64,000 bases of DNA from assembly GCA_027186245.1 (NCBI GenBank), contig CP114481.1, positions 33,511,501 through 33,575,500 of the forward strand. Direction: 5' to 3'. Shown here piece by piece: positions 46,901-59,010 of this stretch; position 1 is the first letter of the stretch; each line of letters starts with the position of its first letter. A model generated the notes under the pieces. That model was not told the DNA's origin, made no database searches, and saw only the letters and a list, made by a program, of their open reading frames with translations. The stretch comes from Coriaria nepalensis (taxonomy: Eukaryota > Streptophyta > Magnoliopsida > Cucurbitales > Coriariaceae). The position numbers were made by a program, and so were the translations under genes.

Positions 46901-49900
46901 ATCAATGCAAGGAAAGTGTGCATTCGTTTAACTTAAAATCATTTCAATGAGTCATTTCAAGTCAATAAGTTATTTCCAACCAAGTCGAACGAATTCAATT
47001 TTTGCACTACAAACACAAGTTTTGTGCATAACTTGCAAATGATCATTGCAAGGAAAGTGTGCATTCGTTTAACCTTAAAATCATTTCAATGAGTCATTTC
47101 AAGTCAATAAGTTATTTCAAAGCAAGTCGAACGAATTCTATTTTTGCACTACAAACAGAAGTTTTTTGCATTATTTCCAAATGATCATTGCAAGGAAAGT
47201 GTGCATTCGTTTAACCTTAAAATCATTTCAATGAGTCATTTCAAGTCAATAACTTATTTCAAACGAAGTCGAACGAATTCAATTTTTGCACTACAAATAC
47301 AAGTTTTGTGCATAACTTGCAAATGCTCATTGCAAGGAAAGTTTGCATTCGTTTAACCTTAAAATCATTTCAATGAGTCATTTCAAGTCAATAACTTATT
47401 TCAAAGCAAGTCGAACGAATTCAATTTTTGCACTACAAACACAACTTTTGTGCATAACTTCCAAATGATCATTGCAAGGAAAGTGTGCATTCGTTTAACC
47501 TTAAAATCATTTCAATGAGTCATTTCTAGTCAATAACTTATTTCAAAGCAAGTCGAACGAATTCTATTTTTTCACTACAAACAGAAGTTTTTTGCATAAC
47601 TTGCAAATGATCAATGCAAGGAAAGTGTGCATTCGTTTAACCTCAAAATCATTTCAATGAGTCATTTCAAGTCAATAACTTATTTCAAAGCAAGTCGAAC
47701 GAATTCAATTTTTGCACTACAAACACAAGTTTTGTGCATAACTTGCAAATGATCAATGCAAGGAAAGTGTGCATTCGTTCAACTTAAAATCATTTCAATG
47801 AGTCATTTCAAGTCAATGACTTATTTCAAAGCAAGTCGAACGAATTCAATTTTTGCAGTACAAACAGAAGTTTTGTGCATAACTTGCAAATGATCATTGC
47901 AAGGAAAGTGTGCATTCGTTTAACCTTAAAATCATTTCAATGAGTCATTTCAAGTCAATAACTTATTTCAAAGCAAGTCGAACGAATTCAATTTTTGCAC
48001 TACAAACACAAGTTTTGTGCATAACTTGCAAATGATCAATGCAAGGAAAGTGTGCACTCGTTTAACCTTCAAATCATTTCAATGAGTCATTTCAAGTCAA
48101 TAACTTATTTCAAAGCAAGTCGAACGAATTCTATTTTTGCACTACAAACAGAAGTTTTTTGCATTATTTCCAAATGATCATTGCAAGGAAAGTGTGCATT
48201 CGTTTAACCTTAAAATCATTTCAATGAGTCATTTCAAGTCAATAACTTATTTCAAAGCCAGTCGAACGAATTCAATTTTTGCCCTACAAACAGAAGTTTT
48301 TTGCATAACTTGCAAATGATCATTGCAAGGAAAGTGTGCATTCGTTTAACCTTAAAATCATTTCAACGAGTCATTTCAAGTCAATAACTTATTTCAAAGC
48401 AAGTCGAACGAATTCAATTTTTGCACTACAAACACAAGTTTTGTGCATAAGTTGCAAATGATCAATGCAAGGAAAGTGTGCATTCGTTTAACTTAAAATC
48501 ATTTCAATGAGTCATTTCAAGTCAATGACTTATTTCAAAGCAAGTTGAACGAATTCTATTTTTTCACTACAAACACAAGTTTTGTGCATAACTTGCAAAT
48601 GATCAATGCAAGGAAAGTGTGCATTCGTTTAACTTAAAATCATTTCAATGAGTAATTTCAAGTCAATAAGTTATTTCTAACCAAGTCGAACGAATTCAAT
48701 TTTTGCACTACAAACACAAGTTTTGTGCATAACTTGCAAATGATCATTGCAAGGAAAGTGTGCATTCGTTTAACCTTAAAATCAATTCAATGAGTCATTT
48801 CAAGTCAATAACTTATTTCAAAGCAAGTCGAACGAATTAAATTTTTGCACTACAAACACAAGTTTTGTGCATAACTTCCAAATGATCAATGCAAGGAAAG
48901 TGTGCATTCGTTGAACCTTAAAATCATTTCAATGAGTCATTTCAAGTCAATAACTTATTTCAAAGCAAGTCGAACGAATTCAATTTTTGCACTACAAACA
49001 CAACTTTTGTGCATAACTTCCAAATGATCATTGCAAGGAAAGTGTGCATTCGTTTAACCTTAAAATCATTTCAATGAGTCATTTCAAGTCAATAACTTAT
49101 TTCAAAGCAAGTCGAACGAATTCTATTTTTTCACTACAAACAGAAGTTTTTTGCATAACTTGCAAATGATCAATGCAAGGAAAGGGTGCATTCGTTTAAC
49201 TTAAAATCATTTCAATGAGTCATTTCAAGTCAATAACTTATTTCAAAGCAAGTCGAACGAATTCTATTTTTTCACTACAAACAGAAGTTTTTTGCATAAC
49301 TTGCAAATGATTAATGCAAGGAAAGGGTGCATTCGTTTAACCTCAAAATCATTTCAATGAGTCATTTCAAGTCAATAACTTATTTCAAAGCAAGTTGAAC
49401 GAATTCTATTTTTTCACTACAAACACAAGTTTTGTGCATAACTTGCAAATGATCATTGCAAGGAAAGTGTGCATTCGTTTAACCTTAAAATCATTTCAAT
49501 GAGTCATTTCAAGTCAATAACTTATTTCAAAGCAAGTCGAACGAATTCAATTTTTGCACTACAAACACAAGTTTTGTGCATAACTTGCAAATGATCAATG
49601 CAAGGAAAGCGTGCGTTCGTTTAACCTTAAAATCATTTCAATGAGTCATTTCAAGTCAATAAGTTATTTCAAAGCAAGTCGAACGAATTCTATTTTTGCA
49701 CTACAAACAGAAGTTTTTTGCATTATTTCCAAATGATCATTGCAAGGAAAGTGTGCATTCGTTTAACCTTAAAATCATTTCAATGAGTCATTTCAAGTCA
49801 ATAACTTATTACAAAGCAAGTCGAACGAATTCAATTTTTGCACTACAAACACAAGTTTTGTGCATAACTTGCAAATGATCATTGCAAGGAAAGTGTGCAT

Positions 49901-52145
49901 TCGTTTAACCTTAAACTCATTTCAATGAGTCATTTCAAGTCAATAACTTATTTCAAAGCAAGTCGAACGAATTCAATTTTTGCACTACAAACACAACTTT
50001 TGTGCATAACTTCCAAATGATCATTGCAAGGAAAGTGTGCATTCGTTTAACCTTAAAATCATTTCAATGAGTCATTTCAAGTCAATAAGTTATTTCAAAG
50101 CAAGTCGAACGAATTCTATTTTTGGACTACAAATAGAAGTTTTTTGCATTATTTCCAAATGATCATTGCAAGGAAAGTGTGCATTCGTTTAACCTTAAAA
50201 TCATTTCAATGAGTCATTTCAAGTCAATAACTTATTTCAAAGCAAGTCGAACGAATTCAATTTTTGCACTACAAACACAAGTTTTGTGCATTATTTCCAA
50301 ATGATCATTGCAAGGAAAGTGTGCATTCGTTTAACCTTAAAATCATTTCAATGAGTCATTTCAAGTCAATAACTTATTTCAAAGCAAGTCGAACGAATTC
50401 AATTTTTGCACTACAAACACAAGTTTTGTGCATAACTTGCAAATGATCATTGCAAGGAAAGTGTGCATTCGTTTAACCTTAAAATCATTTCAATGAGTCA
50501 TTTCAAGTCAATAACTTATTTCAAAGCAAGTCGAACGAATTCAATTTTTGCACTACAAACACAACTTTTGTGCATAACTTCCAAATGATCATTGCAAGGA
50601 AAGTGTGCATTCGTTTAACCTTAAAATCATTTCAATGAGTCATTTCAAGTCAATAACTTATTTCAAAGCAAGTCGAACGAATTCAATTTTTGCACTACAA
50701 ACACAAGTTTTGTGCATAACTTGCAAATGATCAATGCAAGGAAAGTGTGCATTCGTTTAACTTAAAATCATTTCAATGAGTCATTTCAAGTCAATAACTT
50801 ATTTCAAAGCAAGTCGAACGAATTCTATTTTTTCACTACAAACAGAAGTTTTTTGCATAACTTGCAAATGATTAATGCAAGGAAAGGGTGCATTCGTTTA
50901 ACCTCAAAATCATTTCAATGAGTCATTTCGAGTCAATAACTTATTTCAAAGCAAGTCGAACGAATTCAATTTTTGCACTACAAACACAACTTTTGTGCAT
51001 AACTTCCAAATGATCATTGCAAGGAAAGTGTGCATTCGTTTAACCTTAAAATCATTTCAATGAGTCATTTCAAGTCAATAACTTTTTCAAAGCAAGTCGA
51101 ACGAATTCTATTTTTTCACTACAAACAGAAGTTTTTTGCATAACTTGCAAATGATCAATGCAAGGAAAGTGTGCATTCGTTTAACCTTAAAATCATTTCA
51201 ATGAGTCATTTCAAGTCAATTAGTTATTTCCAACCAAGTCGAACGAATTCAATTTTTGCACTACAAACACAAGTTTTGTGCATAACTTGCAAATGATCAT
51301 TGCAAGGAAAGTGTGCATTCGTTTAACCTTAAAATCATTTCAATGAGTCATTTCAAGTCAATAACTTATTTCAAAGCAAGTCGAACGAATTCTATTTTTG
51401 CACTACAAACAGAAGTTTTTTGCATTATTTCCAAATGATCATTGCAAGGAAAGTGTGCATTCGTTTAACTTAAAATCATTTCAATGAGTCATTTCAAGTC
51501 AATAACTTATTTCAAAGCAAGTCGAACGAATTCTATTTTTTCACTACAAACAGAAGTTTTTTGCATAACTTGCAAATGATTAATGCAAGGAAAGTGTGCA
51601 TTCGTTTAACCTTAAAATCATTTCAATGAGTCATTTCAAGTCAATAACTTATTTCAAAGCAAGTCGAACGAATTCAATTTTTGCACTACAAACACAACTT
51701 TTGCGCATAACTTCCAAATGATCATTGCAAGGAAAGTGTGCGTTCGTTTAACCTTAAAATCATTTCAATGAGTCATTTCAAGTCAATAACTTATTTCAAA
51801 GCAAGTCGAACGAATTCTATTTTTTCACTACAAACAGAAGTTTTTTGCATAACTTGCAAATGATCAATGCAAGGAAAGTGTGCATTCGTTTAACCTCAAA
51901 ATCATTTCAATGAGTCATTTCAAGTCAATAACTTATTTCAAAGCAAGTCGAACGAATTCAATTTTTGCACTACAAACACAAGTTTTGTGCATAACTTCCA
52001 AATGATCATTGCAAGGAAAGTGTGCATTCGTTTAACCTTAAAATCATTTCAAAGAGTCATTTCAAGTCAATAACTTATTTCAAAGCAAGTCGAACGAATT
52101 CAATTTTTGCACTACAAACACAACTTTTGTGCATAACTTCCAAAT
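45950..52145. repeat. 6.2-kb duplicated block, copy 2
   Basis: Partner of 37,020-43,215. Private changes seen include GCAAATGCTCATTGC with GTTTGC near 47,325-47,343, TCAACGAG near 48,364, CATAAGTTGC near 48,447, GAATTAAATTTTT near 48,836, GAAAGCGTGCG near 49,606 and TTAAACTCATTTC near 49,912. About fifteen single-base differences in 6.2 kb suggest identity well above 99%. The match stops near 52,145, where copy 1 turns to GTGCAGTCGTTTAACTT. Confidence 0.9.
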
Positions 52146-53560
52146 GATCATTGCAAGGAAAGTGTGCATTCGTTTAACCTTAAAATCATTTCAATGAGTC
52201 ATTTCAAGTCAATAACTTTTTCAAACAAGTCGAACGAATTCTATTTTTTCACTACAAACAGAAGTTTTTTGCATAACTTGCAAATGATCAATGCAAGGAA
52301 AGTGTGCATTCGTTTAACCTTAAAATCATTTCAATGAGTCATTTCAAGTCAATAAGTTATTTCCAACCAAGTCGAACGAATTCAATTTTTGCACTACAAA
52401 CACAAGTTTTGTGCATAACTTGCAAATGATCATTGCAAGGAAAGTGTGCAGTCGTTTAACCTTAAAATCATTTCAATGAGTCATTTCAAGTCAATAACTT
52501 ATTTCAAAGCAAGTCGAACGAATTCTATTTTTGCACTACAAACAGAAGTTTTTTGCATTATTTCCAAATGATCATTGCAAGGAAAGTGTGCATTCGTTTA
52601 ACCTTAAAATCATTTCAATGAGTCATTTCAAGTCAATAACTTATTTCAAAGCAAGTCGAACGAATTCAATTTTTGCACTACAAACACAAGTTTTGTGCAT
52701 AACTTGCAAATGCTCATTGCAAGGAAAGTGTGCATTCGTTTAACCTTAAAATCATTTCAATGAGTCATTTCAAGTCAATAACTTCTTTCAAAGCAAGTCG
52801 AACGAATTCAATTTTTGCACTACAAACACAACTTTTGTGCATAACTTCCAAATGATCATTGCAAGGAAAGTGTGCATTCGTTTAACCTTAAAATCATTTC
52901 AATGAGTCATTTCAAGTCAATAACTTATTTCAAAGCAAGTCGAACGAATTCTATTTTTTCACTACAAACAGAAGTTTTTTGCATAACTTGCAAATGATCA
53001 ATGCAAGGAAAGGGTGCATTCGTTTAACTTAAAATCATTTCAATGAGTCATTTCAAGTCAATGACTTATTTCAAAGCAAGTTGAACGAATTCTATTTTTT
53101 CACTACAAACACAAGTTTTGTGCATAACTTGCAAATGCTCATTGCAAGGAAAGTGTGCATTCGTTTAACCTTAAAATCATTTCAATGAGTCATTTCAAGT
53201 CAATAACTTCTTTCAAAGCAAGTCGAACGAATTCAATTTTTGCACTACAAACACAACTTTTGTGCATAACTTCCAAATGATCATTGCAAGGAAAGTGTGC
53301 ATTCGTTTAACCTCAAAATCATTTCAATGAGTCATTTCAAGTCAATAACTTATTTCAAAGCAAGTCGAACGAATTCAATTTTTGCACTACAAACACAAGT
53401 TTTGTGCATAACTTGCAAATGATCAATGCAAGGAAAGTGTGCATTCGTTTAACTTAAAATCATTTCAATGAGTCATTTCAAGTCAATGACTTATTTCAAA
53501 GCAAGTTGAACGAATTCTATTTTTTCACTACAAACACAAGTTTTGTGCATAACTTGCAAA
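52146..53560. repeat. Mosaic monomers with a 425-bp repeated segment
   Basis: GCAAATGCTCATTGC followed by AACTTCTTTC and CACAACTTTTGTG occurs at 52,711 and again at 53,136, 425 bp apart. A monomer near 52,213 has two separate one-base deletions (ACTTTTTCAAACAAG), giving one of the shortest units in the window. No foreign sequence is present. Confidence 0.8.
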
Positions 53561-54408
53561 TGATCATTGCAAGGAAAGTGTGCATTCGTTTAACCTTAAA
53601 ATCATTTCAATGAGTCATTTCAAGTCAATAACTTATTTCAAAGCAAGTCGAACGAATTCAATTTTTGCACTACAAACACAAGTTTTGTGCATAACTTGCA
53701 AATGATCAATGCAAGGAAAGTGTGCATTCGTTTAACTTAAAATCATTTCAATGAGTCATTTCAAGTCAATGACTTATTTCAAAGCAAGTGGAACGAATTC
53801 TATTTTTTCACTACAAACACAAGTTTTGTGCATAACTTGCAAATGATCAATGCAAGGAAAGTGTGCATTCGTTTAACTTAAAATCATTTCAATGAGTAAT
53901 TTCAAGTCAATAAGTTATTTCTAACCAAGTCGAACGAATTCAATTTTTGCACTACAAACACAAGTTTTGTGCATAACTTGCAAATGATCATTGCAAGGAA
54001 AGTGTGCATTCGTTTAACCTTAAAATCATTTCAATGAGTCATTTCAAGTCAATAACTTATTTCAAAGCAAGTCGAACGAATTCAATTTTTGCACTACAAA
54101 CACAAGTTTTGTGCATAACTTGCAAATGATCAATGCAAGGAAAGTGTGCATTCGTTTAACTTAAAATCATTTCAATGAGTCATTTCAAGTCAATGACTTA
54201 TTTCAAAGCAAGTTGAACGAATTCTATTTTTTCACTACAAACACAAGTTTTGTGCATAACTTGCAAATGATCAATGCAAGGAAAGTGTGCATTCGTTTAA
54301 CTTAAAATCATTTCAATGAGTAATTTCAAGTCAATAAGTTATTTCTAACCAAGTCGAACGAATTCAATTTTTGCACTACAAACACAAGTTTTGTGCATAA
54401 CTTGCAAA
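53561..54408. repeat. Tandem pair of a 424-bp trimer (142+141+141)
   Basis: The trimer has a canonical 142-bp monomer, then a 141-bp CAATGACTT/GTTGAAC/TTCTATTTTTTCAC monomer, then a 141-bp GAGTAATTTC/TTATTTCTAACC monomer. It begins at 53,561 and 53,985 and ends at 54,409. The first copy has GTGGAAC near 53,788 in place of GTTGAAC. The same trimer recurs near 55,402, 57,669, 61,350 and 63,057, and near 39,400-39,830 and 48,330-48,760, making it a core module of the right side of the array. Confidence 0.85.
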
Positions 54409-55325
54409 TGATCATTGCAAGGAAAGTGTGCATTCGTTTAACCTCAAAATCATTTCAATGAGTCATTTCAAGTCAATAACTTATTTCAAAGCAAGTCGAA
54501 CGAATTCAATTTTTGCACTACAAACACAAGTTTTGTTCATAATTTCCAAATGATCATTGCAAGGAAAGTGTGCATTCGTTTAACCTTAAAATCATTTCAA
54601 TGAGTCATTTCAAGTCAATAAGTTATTTCCAACCAAGTCGAACGAATTCAATTTTTGCACTACAAACACAAGTTTTGTGCATAACTTGCAAATGATCATT
54701 GCAAGGAAAGTGTGCATTCGTTTAACCTTAAAATCATTTCAATGAGTCATTTCAAGTCAATAAGTTATTTCAAAGCAAGTCGAACGAATTCTATTTTTGC
54801 ACTACAAACAGAAGTTTTTTGCATTATTTCCAAATGATCATTGCAAGGAAAGTGTGCATTCGTTTAACCTTAAAATCATTTCAATGAGTCATTTCAAGTC
54901 AATAACTTATTACAAAGCAAGTCGAACGAATTCAATTTTTGCACTACAAACACAACTTTTGTGCATAACTTCCAAATGATCATTGCAAGGAAAGTGTGCA
55001 TTCGTTTAACCTTAAAATCATTTCAATGAGTCATTTCAAGTCAATAAGTTATTTCCAACCAAGTCGAACGAATTCAATTTTTGCACTACAAACACAAGTT
55101 TTGTGCATAACTTGCAAATGATCAATGCAAGGAAAGTGTGTATTCGTTTAACTTAAAATCATTTCAATGAGTAATTTCAAGTCAATAAGTTATTTCTAAC
55201 CAAGTCGAACGAATTCAATTTTTGCACTACAAACAGAAGTTTTTTGCATTATTTCCTAATGATCATTGCAAGGAAAGTGTGCATTCGTTTAACCTTAAAA
55301 TCATTTCAATGAGTCATTTCAAGTC
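53840..55325. repeat. 1.5-kb block duplicated at 57,525-59,010 (offset 3,684)
   Basis: TTTTGTTCATAATTTCC (54,534 versus 58,218), TTATTACAAAG, GTGTGTATTCG and GCATTATTTCCTAATG match in order at 26 monomers. The match ends near 55,325, where one copy has CAATGACTT/GTTGAAC and the other CAATAACTTATTACAAAG. Confidence 0.85.
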
Positions 55326-56665
55326 AATGACTTATTTCAAAGCAAGTTGAACGAATTCTATTTTTTCACTACAAACACAAGTTTTGTGCATAACTTGCAA
55401 ATGATCATTGCAAGGAAAGTGTGCATTCGTTTAACCTTAAAATCATTTCAATGAGTCATTTCAAGTCAATAACTTATTTCAAAGCAAGTCGAACGAATTC
55501 AATTTTTGCACTACAAACACAAGTTTTGTGCATAACTTGCAAATGATCAATGCAAGGAAAGTGTGCATTCGTTTAACTTAAAATCATTTCAATGAGTCAT
55601 TTCAAGTCAATGACTTATTTCAAAGCAAGTTGAACGAATTCTATTTTTTCACTACAAACACAAGTTTTGTGCATAACTTGCAAATGATCAATGCAAGGAA
55701 AGTGTGCATTCGTTTAACTTAAAATCATTTCAATGAGTAATTTCAAGTCAATAAGTTATTTCTAACCAAGTCGAACGAATTCAATTTTTGCACTACAAAC
55801 ACAAGTTTTGTGCATAACTTGCAAATGATCATTGCAAGGAAAGTGTGCATTCGTTTAACCTTAAAATCATTTCAATGAGTCATTTCAAGTCAATAACTTA
55901 TTTCAAAGCAAGTCGAACGAATTCAATTTTTGCACTACAAACACAAGTTTTGTGCATAACTTGCAAATGATCATTGCAAGGAAAGTGTGCATTCGTTTAA
56001 CCTTAAAATCATTTCATTGAGTCATTTCAGGTCAATAACTTATTTCAAAGCAAGTCGAACGAATTCAATTTTTGCACTACAAACACAAGTTTTGTGCATA
56101 ACATGCAAGTGATGAATGCAAGGAAAGTGTGCATTCATTTAACCTTAAAATCATTTCAATGTGTCCTTTCAAGTCGATATCTTATATCGAAGCAAGTCGA
56201 ACGAATTCTATTTTTGCACTACAAACACAAGTCTTGTGCATAACTTGCAAATGATCAATACAAGGAAAGTGTGCATTCGTTTAACCTTAAAATCATTTCA
56301 ATATGTCATTTCAAGTCAATAACTTATTTCAAAGCAAGTCGAACGAATTCAATTTTTGCAGTACAAACACAGAAGTTTTGTGCATAACTTGCAAATGATC
56401 AATGCAAGGAAAGTGTGCATTCGTTTAACTTAAAATCATTTCAATGAGTCATTTCAAGTCAATGACTTATTTCAAAGCAAGTTGAACGAATTCAATTTTT
56501 GCACTACAAACAGAAGTTTTGTGCATAACTTGCAAATGATCAATGCAAGGAAAATGTGCACTCGTTTAACCTTCAAATCATTTCAATGAGTCATTTCAAG
56601 TCAATAACTTATTTCAAAGCAAGTCGAACGAATTCAATTTTTGCACTACAAACACAAGTTTTGTG
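54500..56665. repeat. 2.2-kb block duplicated at 60,453-62,616 (offset 5,953, then 5,951)
   Basis: GCATTATTTCC monomers (54,797 versus 60,750), GTGTGTATTCG, TTTCAGGTC, ACATGCAAGTGATG, GTGTCCTTTC (56,161 versus 62,114), CAAGTCTTGTGC, GATCAATACAAGG and GAAAATGTGCACTCG agree in order. The offset falls by two after 56,361, because this copy has a 2-bp insertion (GTACAAACACAGAAG) that the other lacks. Confidence 0.87.
56174..56190. repeat. Lineage-specific perfect hairpin TCGATAT-CTT-ATATCGA
   Basis: Two 7-bp arms are exact reverse complements around CTT, in a monomer that also reads GTGTCCTTTC and TTCATTTAACC. The canonical sequence here is TCAATAACTTATTTCAA, so four substitutions made the palindrome. 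The same hairpin is at 57,167-57,183, 62,127-62,143 and 63,827-63,843. A related monomer at 21,875 has the left arm only (TCGATATCTTATTTCAC). Confidence 0.8.
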
Positions 56666-57524
56666 CATAACTTGCAAATGATCAATGCAAGGAAAGTGTG
56701 CATTCGTTTAACTTAAAATCATTTCAATGAGTCATTTCAAGTCAATGACTTATTTCAAAGCAAGTTGAACGAATTCTATTTTTTCACTACAAACACAAGT
56801 TTTGTGCATAACTTGCAAATGATCAATGCAAGGAAAGTGTGCATTCGTTTAACTTAAAATCATTTCAATGAGTAATTTCAAGTCAATAAGTTATTTCTAA
56901 CCAAGTCGAACGAATTCAATTTTTGCACTACAAACACAACTTTTGTGCATAACTTCCAAATGATCATTGCAAGGAAAGTGTGCATTCGTTTAACCTTAAA
57001 ATCATTTCAATGAGTCATTTCAAGTCAATAACTTATTTCAAAGCAAGTCGAACGAATTCAATTTTTGCACTACAAACACAAGTTTTGTGCATAACATGCA
57101 AGTGATGAATGCAAGGAAAGTGTGCATTCATTTAACCTTAAAATCATTTCAATGTGTCCTTTCAAGTCGATATCTTATATCGAAGCAAGTCGAACGAATT
57201 CTATTTTTGCACTACAAACACAAGTCTTGTGCATAACTTGCAAATGATCAATACAAGGAAAGTGTGCATTCGTTTAACCTTAAAATCATTTCAATATGTC
57301 ATTTCAAGTCAATAACTTATTTCAAAGCAAGTCGAACGAATTCAATTTTTGCACTACAAACACAACTTTTGTGCATAACTTGCAAATGATCAATGCAAGG
57401 AAAGTGTGCATTCGTTTAACTTAAAATCATTTCAATGAGTCATTTCAAGTCAATGACTTATTTCAAAGCAAGTTGAACGAATTCAATTTTTGCACTACAA
57501 ACAGAAGTTTTGTGCATAACTTGC

Positions 57525-59010
57525 AAATGATCAATGCAAGGAAAGTGTGCATTCGTTTAACTTAAAATCATTTCAATGAGTAATTTCAAGTCAATAAGTT
57601 ATTTCTAACCAAGTCGAACGAATTCAATTTTTGCACTACAAACACAAGTTTTGTGCATAACTTGCAAATGATCATTGCAAGGAAAGTGTGCATTCGTTTA
57701 ACCTTAAAATCATTTCAATGAGTCATTTCAAGTCAATAACTTATTTCAAAGCAAGTCGAACGACTTCAATTTTTGCACTACAAACACAAGTTTTGTGCAT
57801 AACTTGCAAATGATCAATGCAAGGAAAGTGTGCATTCGTTTAACTTAAAATCATTTCAATGAGTCATTTCAAGTCAATGACTTATTTCAAAGCAAGTTGA
57901 ACGAATTCTATTTTTTCACTACAAACACAAGTTTTGTGCATAACTTGCAAATGATCAATGCAAGGAAAGTGTGCATTCGTTTAACTTAAAATCATTTCAA
58001 TGAGTAATTTCAAGTCAATAAGTTATTTCTAACCAAGTCGAACGAATTCAATTTTTGCACTACAAACACAAGTTTTGTGCATAACTTGCAAATGATCATT
58101 GCAAGGAAAGTGTGCATTCGTTTAACCTCAAAATCATTTCAATGAGTCATTTCAAGTCAATAACTTATTTCAAAGCAAGTCGAACGAATTCAATTTTTGC
58201 ACTACAAACACAAGTTTTGTTCATAATTTCCAAATGATCATTGCAAGGAAAGTGTGCATTCGTTTAACCTTAAAATCATTTCAATGAGTCATTTCAAGTC
58301 AATAAGTTATTTCCAACCAAGTCGAACGAATTCAATTTTTGCACTACAAACACAAGTTTTGTGCATAACTTGCAAATGATCATTGCAAGGAAAGTGTGCA
58401 TTCGTTTAACCTTAAAATCATTTCAATGAGTCATTTCAAGTCAATAAGTTATTTCAAAGCAAGTCGAACGAATTCTATTTTTGCACTACAAACAGAAGTT
58501 TTTTGCATTATTTCCAAATGATCATTGCAAGGAAAGTGTGCATTCGTTTAACCTTAAAATCATTTCAATGAGTCATTTCAAGTCAATAACTTATTACAAA
58601 GCAAGTCGAACGAATTCAATTTTTGCACTACAAACACAACTTTTGTGCATAACTTCCAAATGATCATTGCAAGGAAAGTGTGCATTCGTTTAACCTTAAA
58701 ATCATTTCAATGAGTCATTTCAAGTCAATAAGTTATTTCCAACCAAGTCGAACGAATTCAATTTTTGCACTACAAACACAAGTTTTGTGCATAACTTGCA
58801 AATGATCAATGCAAGGAAAGTGTGTATTCGTTTAACTTAAAATCATTTCAATGAGTAATTTCAAGTCAATAAGTTATTTCTAACCAAGTCGAACGAATTC
58901 AATTTTTGCACTACAAACAGAAGTTTTTTGCATTATTTCCTAATGATCATTGCAAGGAAAGTGTGCATTCGTTTAACCTTAAAATCATTTCAATGAGTCA
59001 TTTCAAGTCA
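57525..59010. repeat. 1.5-kb duplicated block, copy 2
   Basis: Partner of 53,840-55,325 at 3,684 bp. One private change seen is GAACGACTTC near 57,762, which removes the EcoRI site. A 424-bp trimer starts at 57,669. Confidence 0.85.

Noticed and set aside
56020..56035. Telomere-like TCAGG
   Set aside because: TTTCAGGTC at 56,026, 59,144, 59,855 and 61,980 is a single-base variant of TTTCAAGTC inside a monomer. There is no tandem TCAGG or TTAGG run.
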